Below, one piece after another: positions 9,252-19,077 of a DNA stretch of 64,000 bases. The notes under the pieces are model-generated. The model ran no database searches, was not told the origin of the DNA, and was given only the letters and a program-made list of their open reading frames with translations. The stretch covers positions 47,551 through 111,550 of the forward strand of contig JAKCPI010007868.1 in the NCBI GenBank assembly GCA_023213315.1, written 5' to 3'. A program made the position numbers and the translations under genes. Within the stretch, counting starts at the first letter, position 1, and each line of letters begins with the position of its first letter. The DNA is from Euborellia annulipes. Its lineage: Eukaryota; Arthropoda; Insecta; Dermaptera; Anisolabididae.

Positions 9252-9904
9252 AAAATCTGGTGTGACTGGTCGCACAGCACACAACTTTCTCTTACCTTCG
9301 GTAATCAAAAGTTGTGTTCTGTGCTTGTCACACCAGATTTTTTGTGTCGACATATATTTAGTTTCCGACTGTATGGTACATACGAATTTCAAGATGTAAA
9401 ATTTATAAGTATGGAAAAATATTTATATTTTGTTACCATGGCAACCATTTGTCTTATCTTTATATGGAGTACAAGAGTAAAGTGGTCTTCAGAAGATTTC
9501 AATGGCAAAATGAGAATATACCTTTTAAAGAGAATCTAAAAAATAAGTGAAAGTTTGAATTTAAAAAAAAATCGTTGGAGCGAATTTTGAGAAAATCGAA
9601 AAAAAACTGAAAAAGTGCATTAGTAAAGTACTAGTACCCTTTGGCTGATTTTGTTTAAAAGCTTATTTTGACGCCTCAGGAGGATGTCTAACTTAAATAT
9701 AAAATTTCTACCTCCTAGCTCAATTCCTTCATTAGTTTTGAACACACACTGACAGACAGACAGACAGACAGACCATGTCGCGAAAACCACTTTTTGGATT
9801 CAGGGGACCTCAAAACGTGTTATATCCATCATCGAATTTTTGACATGAATCCAATACTTTCTCACTCTATTATATTAACTTATATAGAGGGTAAGAGAAA
9901 GTAA
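9252..9904 (+). mobile_element. HPE, full-length reference copy
   Basis: Order of parts: (1) an 80-base imperfect palindrome, TCTGGTGTGACTGGTCGCAC through GTCACACCAGA, closing on ACCTTCGGT; (2) TTTTGTGTCGACATATATTT and AGTTTCCGAC; (3) TTGTTACCATGGCAACCATT; (4) GAGTACAAGAGTAAAGTGGT; (5) AAAGTACTAGTACCCTTTGG; (6) (CAGA)n CCATGTCGCGAAAACCAC; (7) CTTTCTC...ATATA...GAGGGTAAGAGAAAGTAAA, itself a weak hairpin. ACTTTCTCTTACC in the first hairpin is the reverse complement of the terminal GGTAAGAGAAAGT. Both sides carry short A-runs. No protein is encoded; frames seen inside it are incidental. Superfamily unknown: it lacks a Helitron CTRR end and clear TIRs. Confidence 0.8.
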
Positions 9905-10204
9905 AGACCGGAAGTGCTAGGGGCGAAAACGTATTTTTCCTGAACCAGTTTTTAATGCTGAATACGTATATGATCTAATTATTATTTTTCTACGATCTTT
10001 AGTTCAGGCCGTTTTATGTTCATACGGACAGACAGACGGACACCGGAATCTCTGCATAAGCTCTCTCCCTTAGTACTACGTACAGTGAGAGCTAAAAGGG
10101 AATTTCTTTTTAATTAACCCAAGGGATTTTCTTCATATTTAAATTATTTTTATTTTAATATCTTTTATTTTTTACTTTATCTTACGTTTATATGTTAAAA
10201 TTAA
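9905..10204. other. No gene seen
   Basis: AT-rich. A GACAGACAGACGGACACCGG stretch near 10026 resembles the 5' ends of local Helitrons but no termini are found. Confidence 0.4.
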
Positions 10205-10461
10205 TATATGGACCGTTTATTTGAAAGTGGTGTAAGTCCATTTTCTATTGTTTCGAGAAAATGAAAGGTGAGCATATCTGTTTATTAAAAAATCTATTTA
10301 CCGACCAATTTTCAATTGTACAAAACATGGGACTTTTTTTAGAAATTTACCACTAGCTAGTTATACATAGAAAATTGACATTATTAACATAAATTATGTG
10401 ATATCTCTTTTTTTTTTTTTAATGGACTTACACCACTTTCAAAATAAACGGTCCATATATA
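10205..10461. mobile_element. MITE D with 37-bp terminal inverted repeats
   Basis: ATATGGACCGTTTATTT..GAAAGTGGTGTAAGTCCATT at the left is mirrored at the right. About 250 bp, AT-rich core, no coding. Flanked by TA-rich sequence so the target duplication (possibly TA) is ambiguous. Confidence 0.7.
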
Positions 10462-10985
10462 TATTGAGAAAATATTCATGTAAAAAATTCGATGTTGAGA
10501 TTTTGATGGATATACACGTTTTGAGATACATGGTGTGTCTGTCTGTGAACATATCTTGAATATCTTAAGAACTAAAAGACCTACGAGGTTAAAATTTTAT
10601 ATTTAGGTTAGGCGTCCCCTTAAGAGGTAACACGAAGCTTTTGAACAAAATCGGCCAAAGAGTACTAATACTTTACTGATGTACTTTTTTCAGTATTTTT
10701 TTTCGTTTTTCTTTTAATTCGCTCTGACTGAATTTGTTTAAAATTCAAAAATCAATTATTTTTTACATATTCTTTAAAATGTATATTCTCTATTTTGCCA
10801 TTGAAATCTTTTGAAGCACACTTTACTCTTGTACTTCATAGGCCTTGGTATTAAAATAAAATATGTTTATAAATTCCATATCTTGAATTCTAATATATCA
10901 TCGAAAACTCGACAAAAAAAATCTGGTGTGACAAGAAGCACAGAACACAACTTTCGATTACCCGACACAGATTTTTTTTTTATAG
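10462..10985 (-). repeat. HPE copy with half hairpin
   Basis: Reverse orientation, from ATTCATGTAAAAAATTCG to the hairpin arm; the hairpin stops at CGATTACCCGACACAGA, so its second arm is missing. The same truncated form recurs at 11707-11802, suggesting a sub-lineage. Confidence 0.7.
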
Positions 10986-11173
10986 GCTTCTAGTGATTTA
11001 GGATCATTATCATTCATTATCAATGACAAGAAGAGAGAGAGAGAGTAGTGGTAAATTCAGAGACAAGGTCCTAACCAGGCCATTTGTCTGCCAAACTAAA
11101 GGGTAAGAGACTCCCTCGCTCTCTCTCTCTCTATTCTGTCTCAGAAGATAATTAAACTCACGCATGATGATAG

Positions 11174-11205
11174 TGTCACGTGTCTTAAGTCACGTGACAT
11201 GTGTC
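11174..11205. promoter_or_regulatory. Paired CACGTG E-boxes
   Basis: TGTCACGTGTCTTAAGTCAC GTGACA holds two CACGTG sites 16 bases apart; the second is the full palindrome GTCACGTGAC favoured by MiT/TFE-type bHLH factors. The surrounding 10986-11543 has no gene I can support. Confidence 0.25.
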
Positions 11206-11543
11206 GCCAGAGGGCTGACGTCTCTATCGCACAACCTCATTGCTCACTTCAGAGAGACGTCTAACCCTTTATATGGTATAGTAGTAGAATATAATAAAAG
11301 AGATTGTGGCAGGGGAGAGGGTGGGAATTAAAGAAAAACAATTGAATGTTATTATTCAATGTCCATTTGAGTTATATGCTTTTGAGTCTATTAATTTCAT
11401 CATCTGAAAGCACAGTGAAACTTAAACCTCTCCCCGCTCTCGTCTAATAACACTAACAAAAAAAAAATATTAATATCATATTTGGATATTTTTTATACAC
11501 AATAAAAAATCCTAAATAAATACAAAATTTCATAATGGAAAAA

Positions 11544-11706
11544 ATCTGGTGTGACTGATCGCACAGCACACAACTTTCTCTTACCTTCGGTAAGTTGTGT
11601 CCTGTGCTTATCACACCAGACTTTTTGTGTCGAGATATATTTAGTTTCCGCCAATATATATTAGAATTCAAGATGTTAAATTTATAAACATGGGAAATAT
11701 TTTATA
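11544..11706 (+). repeat. HPE hairpin end
   Basis: Complete hairpin plus TTTTGTGTCGAGATATATTT and the CAAGATGTTAAATTTATAAA block, then it stops and meets the opposite-strand fragment that follows. Confidence 0.7.
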
Positions 11707-11802
11707 CCTTGAATTCTAATATATCGTCACGAAAAAATCCTGGTGTGAAAAAAAACACAGAACACAACTTTCGATTACCCGACACAAATTTTTTTTTTAG
11801 GT
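11707..11802 (-). repeat. HPE half-hairpin fragment
   Basis: CTTGAATTCTAATATATCGT, a degraded CTGGTGTGA, and ACTTTCGATTACCCGACACA. Joined head to head with the plus-strand fragment before it. Confidence 0.6.
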
Positions 11803-12008
11803 TCCTATTTATTGAGATAAATTTTCTTTCATTTTCAATAAAAAAAAAAAAAAAGAGTGGTGAAAAAAAATAAAGACTTTTTTCTTTGCTATGAAGTACA
11901 GTGAGGGATAATATTAAGTTCGTATAAGTGTATTTTATGGCTGGAGGAATTTGTATCAGGAATGAAAGTTAGAAGAAAACGCAGCCAGAATTTTTTCTTA
12001 TATATTTC

Positions 12009-12054
12009 AACAGCTGACGTTTCGGCTTTGGTCAAAGCCATCCTCGGAGCTGTT
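12009..12054 (-). ncRNA. Degenerate hammerhead-like motif
   Basis: Minus strand: AACAGCT stem, CCGAGGA in place of CTGANGA, stem II GGCTTTG/CAAAGCC, GAAACGTC, AGCTGTT. Strong stems but a core U is C, so likely weak or dead. The plus-strand partner at 12471-12514 is worse (GACACGTC). Confidence 0.45.
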
Positions 12055-12539
12055 GTAGGTCATCATATACATATATTTTGAATTGTATCAGGTATTAAAA
12101 TTAATTTAGGATATAACATCAGGGAGAAAAGTCTTCAGTTGAAGACAAACTTTTCCCTTCTACTATCACCAATACAATATAATTATTTTTTTGTCTGTGC
12201 CTAATGTGATAATTAGATGAAATTGTACTGCCCTGAGTCAATTATCACATTAGGCACAGACAAAAAATAATTATATTGTATTGGTGATGGGGATTGATAG
12301 GGGGGGGGGGGGGGATTTTTTTTTTGTTATATTTATTGTTATGGTTTGGTTTGTTGGGATAGAAGAAGGGAAAAGTTTGTCTTCAACTGAAGACTTTTCT
12401 CCCTGATGTTATATCCTAAATTAATTTTAATACCTGACACAATTCAAAATATATGTATATGATGACCTCAGCAGCTCCGAGGATAGCTTGCCTAAAGCCG
12501 ACACGTCAGCTGTTGAAATATATTTTTAAATGGTGGGTC

Positions 12540-12897
12540 GGGTCCCGGGCGTTAATTTCCTATAGGGATTTGTATGTTAATTTCGATTCAAAAGGGGGTC
12601 CGCTTTAGAACTTTTTAGGCATTTAAAATTTTTTTTCCAATTCTTATGAAATTTTGTATTTATTTACGATTCTATATTGTGTATAAAATGTCCAAATATG
12701 AGATTAAAATTTTGAAAAATAACCATAGTTTATTTGAAGCAGTCAACATTTAAAATGCAAGTTTGAAACTAAGGTGCTATCGGAAACTAAATATATCTCG
12801 ACACAAAAAATCTGGTGTGACCAGCACAGTGCCCAACTTTCTCTTACCGAAGGGTAAGAGAAAGTTGTGTGCTGTGCGCCAGTCACACCAGATTTTT
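12540..12897 (-). mobile_element. HPE subfamily 2, hairpin-end half
   Basis: Reverse copy of the second HPE subfamily: TTCGATTCAAAAGGGGGTCC, ATTGTGTATAAAATGTCCAA, CAAACTAAGG-type block, then the hairpin with a perfect ACTTTCTCTTACC/GGTAAGAGAAAGT stem. Nested in the foldback element. Confidence 0.7.
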
Positions 12898-13144
12898 AAA
12901 GAAAAATTCTGGCTGCGTATTCTTCCAACTTTCATTCCTGATAATATTAAGTTCCACCCATGTGTTTTCTATTCCATTCTCTCCATGTGATTATTTCATT
13001 GTTTTTATAAAAGAAAATGAAAATCTTTTTTGAAAATTTTCTAGGTTAGAAACATGAAAGTTTCCATTAAAAAATATATAATGTTTTTTTAAAAACAATG
13101 AAATAATCACAAGTAGAAAACGGATGGGTGGGACCCACTGTACT

Positions 13145-13437
13145 GTAGTAAAGTGATTTTCAGAAGATTTCAATGAGGAATTTAGAATATACATTTTAAA
13201 GAGCATCAAAAAAAATAAGTGATTTATGAATTTTAATCAAAATTGTTAGAGCGAATTGTGAGAAAATCGAAAAAAATGAAAAAGTACATCAGTAAAGTAT
13301 CAGTACTCTTTGGCCGATTTTGTTCAAAAGCTTCTTGTCCCGTGCTATGGGGGTACGTAACTTAACTATTAAATTTCAACCTCTTCGTTTATCAAATTTA
13401 TTCACAAAACGTGTATATTCATCAAAATGAAAGTAAA
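13145..13437 (+). repeat. HPE middle-to-end fragment
   Basis: GTAAAGTGATTTTCAGAAGA through AGTATCAGTACTCTTTGGCC to GAAAGTAAAAA; internal deletion removes the (CAGA)n block. Confidence 0.65.
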
Positions 13438-13744
13438 AATAAGATATTAAATAAAAATAATTTAAATATATGAAGAAAGTCTCTTGGGTTTATTATAAAA
13501 TTCTCTTTTTTTATTAAAATTTATAAAAAAAATAAATGTTTAGTTAGAACAAGTGATTTATAAATCACAAGATCAAGAAGAGCTCATAACATCTACTTCT
13601 TAAAGATTAATTCAAAAATGAATATAAATATTTTCTTTCAAAAGATTAACAAACTGAGAGGGAGAAAGAGTGTGAACTATAATTATTATATATGTTCACA
13701 TCCTTCCTTCGTTTCAAATTTTTTGATAATTTTTTGGAAAAAAA
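13438..13744. other. No gene seen
   Basis: AT-rich, no repeat assigned. Confidence 0.4.
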
Positions 13745-13822
13745 AAGAAATGGTGTGACTGTCGCACAGCACGCAACTTTCGATTACCGAAGGTAAGATG
13801 CTTGTCACACCACCCGCTCCGC
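13745..13822 (+). repeat. HPE hairpin only
   Basis: GTGTGACTGTCGCACAGCAC through TTGTCACACCACCC, shortened loop side. Confidence 0.6.
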
Positions 13823-14440
13823 CCGTGTCTAGCCAGAGGGGCTTCGCCGCCCTGGACCCCCCCCCCAGCTGGTTCGGGAGCGCCTGAGGCGGACCCTCGC
13901 CTTTTCTTAATTATGAAAAGAAAATTTTTTTTTTTAAACATTCACACTTTTTTCTCAATCACACTCAAAATTAGCACAGTCTTTTCGGCAACTTAGGCCA
14001 TTTAAAACTTTAAACGATACTCGTATGTTTAATATATTTATTTGGGGTTCAGGCATTTCTATTTAAGCCATTTGGTATCCAAATGCCTTAAATATATTCA
14101 TCGGACTGCCTGGGGTCCGAACCCGCTACTTTTGGTATACGAGGTTAGCACGCTAACCTCTACACCAAGCCCCGAGGGCGAAAAGAAAATTAATTATTAT
14201 TATTATTATTACTATATATTCCAATCCAGTGCTTGCTTGAGGGTTTGTTTACATTCATAGAATATATAAATGCAAAGAATACATAGATATTTCTCTACAC
14301 ATTTCCTATGGGAGAAATCGTAACTTTAGGAATTAATAACTCAAAAAGTTATAGGAATTTCGGAACCCGAGTATTTTTTCTGGACTCTCCATAACGCCCT
14401 TTATAAGACTGCAAAATTTTGTTTCAAAATTCCTATAACT
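13823..14440 (-). mobile_element. Hel-G Helitron, left arm of an inverted pair, with SINE
   Basis: GTCTAGCCAGAGGGGCTTCG, CTTAATTATGAAAAGAAAAT, the SINE at 13935-14180, then ATTCCAATCCAGTGCTTGCT and the body to TTTTGTTTCAAAATTCC. It turns directly into an opposite copy at about 14425. Confidence 0.6.
13935..14180 (-). mobile_element. S-SINE in Helitron
   Basis: Reverse copy with GGTCCGAACCC box B and the GTTAGCACGCTAACCTCTAC head. GAAAAGAAAAT flanks both sides as a probable duplication. Confidence 0.7.
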
Positions 14441-14579
14441 CTTTGAGTTATAAATTCCTAAAGTTACGATTTCTCCCATAGGAAATGTATGGAGTATTCT
14501 ATGCATTTATATATTCTATGGATGTAACAAAATCTTCAAGCAGGCACTGGATTGGAATAAGTAGTAATAATAATTTTCT

Positions 14580-14851
14580 AGCCCACGGGGCGTGGTGTAG
14601 AGGTTAGCGTGCTAACCTCATATACCAAACGTCGCGGGCTCGGACCCCAGGCAGTCCGATGATTTTATTTAAGCCATCTGGATACCAAATGGCTTAAATA
14701 AAAATGCCTGGACCCTAATATATATAAATTCATAAATAACGGTTATCGTAAATGTCTTATATGGACTGAGCTGCCGAAAAGACAGTGTGAATGTGTGTGT
14801 GAGTGTGAGTGTGAATGAGAAAAAAAAGTGTGAATGTTTTAAAAAAAAAAA
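14580..14851 (+). mobile_element. S-SINE
   Basis: Head GGCGTGGTGTAGAGGTTAGC with box B GGCTCGGACCC, tail CTGAGCTGCCGAAAAGACAG, poly-A. TAATTTTCT duplicated on both sides. Confidence 0.75.
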
Positions 14852-14883
14852 TAATTTTCTTTTCATAATTAAGAAAAGGCGAG

Positions 14884-15142
14884 TCCCTAGGGCTTGGTGT
14901 AGTTGATAGCGCACCTGCCTTGTATACCAAGAGTCGCGGATTCTGATCCGGTGCGATGATTTTATTTAAGCCATTTGGATACCAAATGGCTTAAATAATA
15001 ATGCCTAGACCTCCAAAAGATATATTCGTTAACAATGCTTATCGTATAAAGTCTTATATGGCCTAAGTTGCCGAAAAGACTGTGTGAAGTAAATGTGAGT
15101 GTGAATGAGAAAAAAGTGTGTTTGTTTATTTAAAAAAAAAAA
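14884..15142 (+). mobile_element. S-SINE
   Basis: Head GGGCTTGGTGTAGTTGATAG; box B region degenerate (ATTCTGATCCG); tail TGGCCTAAGTTGCCGAAAAG and poly-A. Confidence 0.7.
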
Positions 15143-15211
15143 GGCGAGGGTCCGCCGCTAGTGGACGGGGGGGGGGGGGACGTCGAATTACTTATAATTC
15201 TTTACTTTCAG

Positions 15212-15437
15212 GGTGATTTCAAAGGGGGATTTGATTCTAAGAAATAATACTAATAATAAATTTCAATTGAACTTGGAACATTCCAAAGAGAGAATAAAAC
15301 GTTACTGCTATTACCCACCAACTTTTGAAATGTCTTCAAAATACGTAATGAAAATAATTTTTGACATTTCCTTCTTCAATCTATACAAGCTATTAAAGCT
15401 AAAATTTCAGAAGAAAAGGGCGGAAAATAAAAAATAA
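15212..15437 (+). CDS. Candidate terminal exon, 74 codons, unknown protein
   Basis: Preceded by a good acceptor (TTCTTTACTTTCAG). One frame runs from there to TAA at 15435-15437 and includes RIKRYCYYPPTFEMSSKYVM, then a basic C-terminus (KLKFQKKRAENKK). AATAAA overlaps the stop region. It is not low complexity and matches no repeat in the window. No upstream exon is identified because the flank is SINE and Helitron. The minus strand has no competing frame. Confidence 0.3.
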
Positions 15438-16098
15438 ACAGGAAATATGTTCAAACAAAACGTTAATATTTATTTTTTTTTTGAAATTTTATTGACAATA
15501 ACTATTTATTTTAATGTCAGATTGGATTTTGACTCTTTTCTTTTTTTTTTTTTATTCAAAGTTAACTCTTTAGAGAGAAGAATTTCAGGAGGAATAAAAC
15601 TCAATGAGTTCTTAATGTGAAAAATGATCTTTGCTTTTCTCCATCATTTGTTAAATGTAATCTTTTTGCCTCGCTTTAAAGTCATTTACAGTAAAAGGGA
15701 AAGTTTTCAAATAAATAGAGGGTTGCTATAACCCTTTTAAGGGGGGGAGGGAGGGATTAATACATTTTTTATTTATTTATTAATTAATAAATTAATCAGA
15801 GAGAAGGGCAGCCAAATGAATAAATTGAAAGAAATATCTAGAAAGGGATTTACGATTTTAGAGTAGAGATGTGTAGATAAAAACAAAACAACTTGCTTAT
15901 TTGAACAGTCACAGTGGCCAATTGTACCTTTTCTTCCCCCCCCGTTAATGTAAATAATAAAATTAAAATATACTGTGCGTCAATAATAGTGAAACACTTT
16001 GTTTCTTCTTGAAAAGATCTATTCTAATCTACCTTATTTGATACTGTAATTTATCAAACATTTAATATGAAATATATTATACATTTCTAACGTAACTA
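15438..16098. other. No gene seen
   Basis: AT-rich with homopolymers and GGGAGGGAGGG near 15746. Confidence 0.5.
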
Positions 16099-16714
16099 AA
16101 AAATCTGGTGTGATTGGCGTACAGCACACAACTTTCTCTTACCTTCGGTAATCGAAAGTTATGTACTGTGCTTGTCACACCAGATTTTTTTGTCGACAGG
16201 TATTTAGTTTCCGACAGTACGGTATATTCGATTTTCAAGATGTAAAATTTATATGGGAAAATATTTATATTTTGTTACCATGGCAACCATTTCTTCTATC
16301 TTTTCTATAGAGTATAAGAGTAAACTGGTCTTCAGAAGATTTCAATCACAATTTTTAAATTAAAAAAAAAAATCGTTGCAGCGAATTTAGAGAAAATCGT
16401 AAAAACTGAAAAAGTCCATCAGTAAAGTACTAGTACTCTTTGACCGTTTTTGTTCAAAAGCTTCGTGTCATGTCCCAGGGGGGGGCGGGGTGCCTAACTT
16501 AAATATAAAATTTCAACCTCGTAGCTCTTTCCGTTCTTGAGATATTTTGTTCACAGACAGACAGACAGACCATGTCGCGAAAACCACTTTTTTGGATTCA
16601 GGGAACCTCAAAACGTGTATATCCATCAAAATCTCGACATCGAATTTTCGACATGAATCCAATACTTTCTCTCTCTATATATATTAACATATATATAGAG
16701 GTAAGAGAAAGTAA
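16099..16714 (+). mobile_element. HPE, near full length
   Basis: Hairpin intact, all internal blocks, ends AGAGGTAAGAGAAAGTAAAA. A-runs on both sides. Confidence 0.8.
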
Positions 16715-16734
16715 AATATCAATTCATTTCGAAT

Positions 16735-17038
16735 ACAGTTTTGCCTTATATGAAGGTTACCACTGACAAGATCGGTCATATTTTAAGGAAATATAGCATT
16801 TTCAAACCTTTGACCCAAATTAGCAAAAAACCCACAACTCACAAGGACAGAGTAATATTTGAGAATCCGGTTGTTTACAAAATTGTGAACACTGGGATCT
16901 TAAATATATTGACCAAACGGGTTGAAAAATACTCACGAGACTAAGGGAACAAGGAATTATTGAAATTCGAAAACATTCTAACAATTTGAATAGAAATGAG
17001 GGACAAATACTCAACAGAATTTGGAAAATTTTATTTTA
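16735..17038 (+). pseudogene. Penelope-like element C-terminal remnant
   Basis: One frame (16741-16944) reads LPYMKVTTDKIGHILRKYSI then VVYKI, the linker and start of the GIY-YIG nuclease region of Penelope-like elements. After a stop, another frame (from about 16943) reads IEIRKHSNNLNRNEGQILNR and ends IWKILF, the usual Penelope-like C-terminus. The catalytic middle of GIY-YIG is deleted and the frame is shifted, so it is a relic. It directly abuts the HPE copy before it. Confidence 0.65.
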
Positions 17039-17387
17039 GATATCACATAATAAAAAATCTCTTGAACAGGTTTTTTTTTCCGTTGCGATAGCTTTACATT
17101 AGAATAATAAGAATAATTAAATGTAATTTGTAATTGAATGTATTTTGTAAAAATAGTTTTGTAAACATGGTTCAGCTTGCATTATAAAATTGTAGTGCAC
17201 GAACCATGTATCTGTTAATATAAGTAGGCCTATATGTTATATATACCAGTACATATATATGTATGTATAATATGTGTGTGTATATGTAATATTTTTTCAA
17301 TAATAATTTGTACAAATTGGATAAAAGAAAGGGAGCCTTCCCGGGAACAACAGCCAGATTAAATAAAAAAACTTTATATTTCTTTTT

Positions 17388-17432
17388 ACCGACGTTTCGG
17401 ATGCTAGTCACACTCATTCTCAGGGCAAGTAA
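17388..17432 (-). ncRNA. Hammerhead-like remnant
   Basis: Minus strand CTGAGAA, weak stem II, then CCGAAACGTCGG. The conserved G of CTGANGA is A. Lies 350 bases after the Penelope-like remnant but on the other strand. Confidence 0.35.
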
Positions 17433-17499
17433 AATTGTCAAAATTTAGTACAGGTTATACAGGTCGGGCTCCCGTTCTGAAATCTGATTAGTGAATCTA

Positions 17500-17715
17500 G
17501 TGAATTTTTTCATTCTGAATTCAGATATGTAGTTAGAATTTTTTTATCAGGCACAGTTTTAGAGAGATAGAGCAAAATAGATTTTAGTAGAAAATGGGCT
17601 CTAAAACGGCTTTTATTTAGAATGTTCAAATTATTTTTAACGCGACACCCCGTCAAATTATGCAGATAGTTATAATACATATAAATTTTAAGTTTCATTC
17701 CAATCGGAGGTCATT
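17500..17715 (+). repeat. Z repeat, copy 1
   Basis: CAGGCACAGTTTTAGAGA, AGCAAAATAGATTTTA, TTTTTAACGCGACACCCCGT recur in the same order at 39345-39510. Two copies only; class unknown. Confidence 0.6.
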
Positions 17716-17883
17716 TAGACGTGCCGTAAACGGCTTAAAGTTTAGAAAAATCGAAATTATCAAGATTTTTTTTTGCTTTGGTCACCCCTAATACAATTTT
17801 ACATATCCCTGAATGCAAAAAACATATATTTACGATATTCTATAGTTCTTTGGCTTTCTAAAAATCATTCATTCGTAAAAATC

Positions 17884-18171
17884 TGTTAATTATTAACGAA
17901 ATTATGAACAAAAACGTGAGCAAAGAAAAAATACAAGTACACTCACTGGTCGAAAAAAATGGACTCCAATTGAATTAAAAAGCGAACCCTATCCACGAGA
18001 AGCTAATGTATCCTCACTGAGCATCGGGTCACGGGCACTAACTTTATTATATATTATTTAAAAAAAAATATTTTAAGAATCTCATATCTTCTTTATACTT
18101 TTTTTCGACCAGTAAGTGTACTTGTGTTTTTTCTGTGGTGACGTTTTTATTAATAATTTCGTTAATAATTG
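17884..18171. repeat. Foldback element with TACACT..ACTGGTCGAAAAAAA arms
   Basis: About 70-base arms: AATTATTAACGAAATTATGA..CACTCACTGGTCGAAAAAAA and its mirror. The inner CACTGGTCGAAAAAAATGG end looks like a Tc1/mariner TIR. A relative (CACTAGTCGACAAAAATG) is at 39073 and leads into the second Z copy. Confidence 0.55.
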
Positions 18172-19077
18172 TGAGTGAATTCCCTTTTAGCGACGACCGA
18201 GCCTAACCCACAGAAAAGAACAACAGGGTAGGTAGATTACCAGCACTACTGCTGAGTAAGTGCCACAATTCGGATAATCACAATAATAATAACTCACCAA
18301 TTGTGATTGTAGCAGATGCAAACAACGCCAAGCATTTCTGAAACAAAAACAAAAAAAAAAAAAAATTAAATCAAGCTCTGATTAGGATTTTGTTAGCAGA
18401 GAGAACGTGTAATAGGTGTGAAGGGATCGGTGGCCATTTATCGCCAACGTGTAATGACTTTCCTATCACGACAATTAGCTCGATAAATCAGCATCTCATC
18501 AAAAGATATTGCCAACGGAGAGAGGGTTGAATTTATATCCCCTCCCCCCTCCCCGCCGCCCTTGCTGGCTATTATATTCTACGACCAGCGTGTTTATATT
18601 AGAGCATCTCGGTGACGGGGTATTTGTTGTTAATTAACCTGGACTATCAGTTCGAATAAATCAATTACTCTCCCGGGACATTAGAGAGAGGTCCCCTGGT
18701 GGACAGATCGTGGACCATTAAGTGGATAGAGGCTACGTGATGGTAAAATGGTTCCTATTACACAAGTCAAGTTTAAAAGCGTTTATATTAACTTATGATT
18801 GCATCGGGAGTGAGGTTCAAAGTTAGAACAGGTAGGGATAATGTTACTACAAATGGCTGAGTACAAAGTTTTGTTTTAGAAATTTAATCGGAGAGCGAGA
18901 GAAATTATTCTTATTTATTTTTGGGAAATAAAAAAAAAAAAAAAAATAGCGTATATTTATGCTAAACTCTAGAAAAGTGAGACTTATACGGAAAATTCAC
19001 ATTTATTTATGTTAACGTGAACAGAAGTTTATGTCTTGTTCCCCTGTGACGTTATACAATTTTTAAGTATATGACAG
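18172..19077. other. No gene seen
   Basis: Less AT-biased than its surroundings in places (18180-18320, 18540-18780) but no frame, splice pair or motif I can support. Confidence 0.45.

Larger units (their letters stand above)
11922..12941. repeat. Foldback element with hammerhead-like arms
   Basis: Outer arms (AATGAAAGTTAGAAG..GCAGCCAGAATTTTTT) and inner arms to about 12200/12235 are reverse complements, meeting at a short loop near 12215. Each arm has a hammerhead-like motif (12009-12054 minus, 12471-12514 plus). The 13-base flanking duplication TAATATTAAGTTC (11909-11921, 12942-12954) shows it inserted as a unit into MITE C. The right arm is broken by the HPE copy at about 12540-12897. A 13-base G-run lies at 12300-12314. 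Confidence 0.65.
11899..13140. mobile_element. Tc1-like MITE (family C) split by a 1-kb insertion
   Basis: Left end TA-CAGTGAGGGATAATATTA; right half from 12955 to CCCACTG-TA at 13140 includes CAATGAAATAATCACAAGTA. CAGT ends and TA flanks are the Tc1/mariner pattern. The element is palindromic like its other copies at 42348-42558 and 45656-45854. A 13-base duplication TAATATTAAGTTC borders the insertion at 11922-12941. Confidence 0.65.
14425..15161 (+). mobile_element. Hel-G Helitron, right arm, with two SINEs
   Basis: Mirror of the preceding copy: TAAAGTTACGATTTCTCCCA, TTCAAGCAGGCACTGGATTG, TAATAATTTTCT, SINE, TAATTTTCTTTTCATAATTA, AAGGCGAG, second SINE, then GGCGAGGGTCCGCCGCTAG with CTAG at 15158-15161 followed by T. 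Confidence 0.55.

Noticed and set aside
9252..9904. HPE as a Helitron
   Set aside because: It starts TC after A and has a terminal hairpin, but the hairpin is at the TC end and no CTRR ends the other side.
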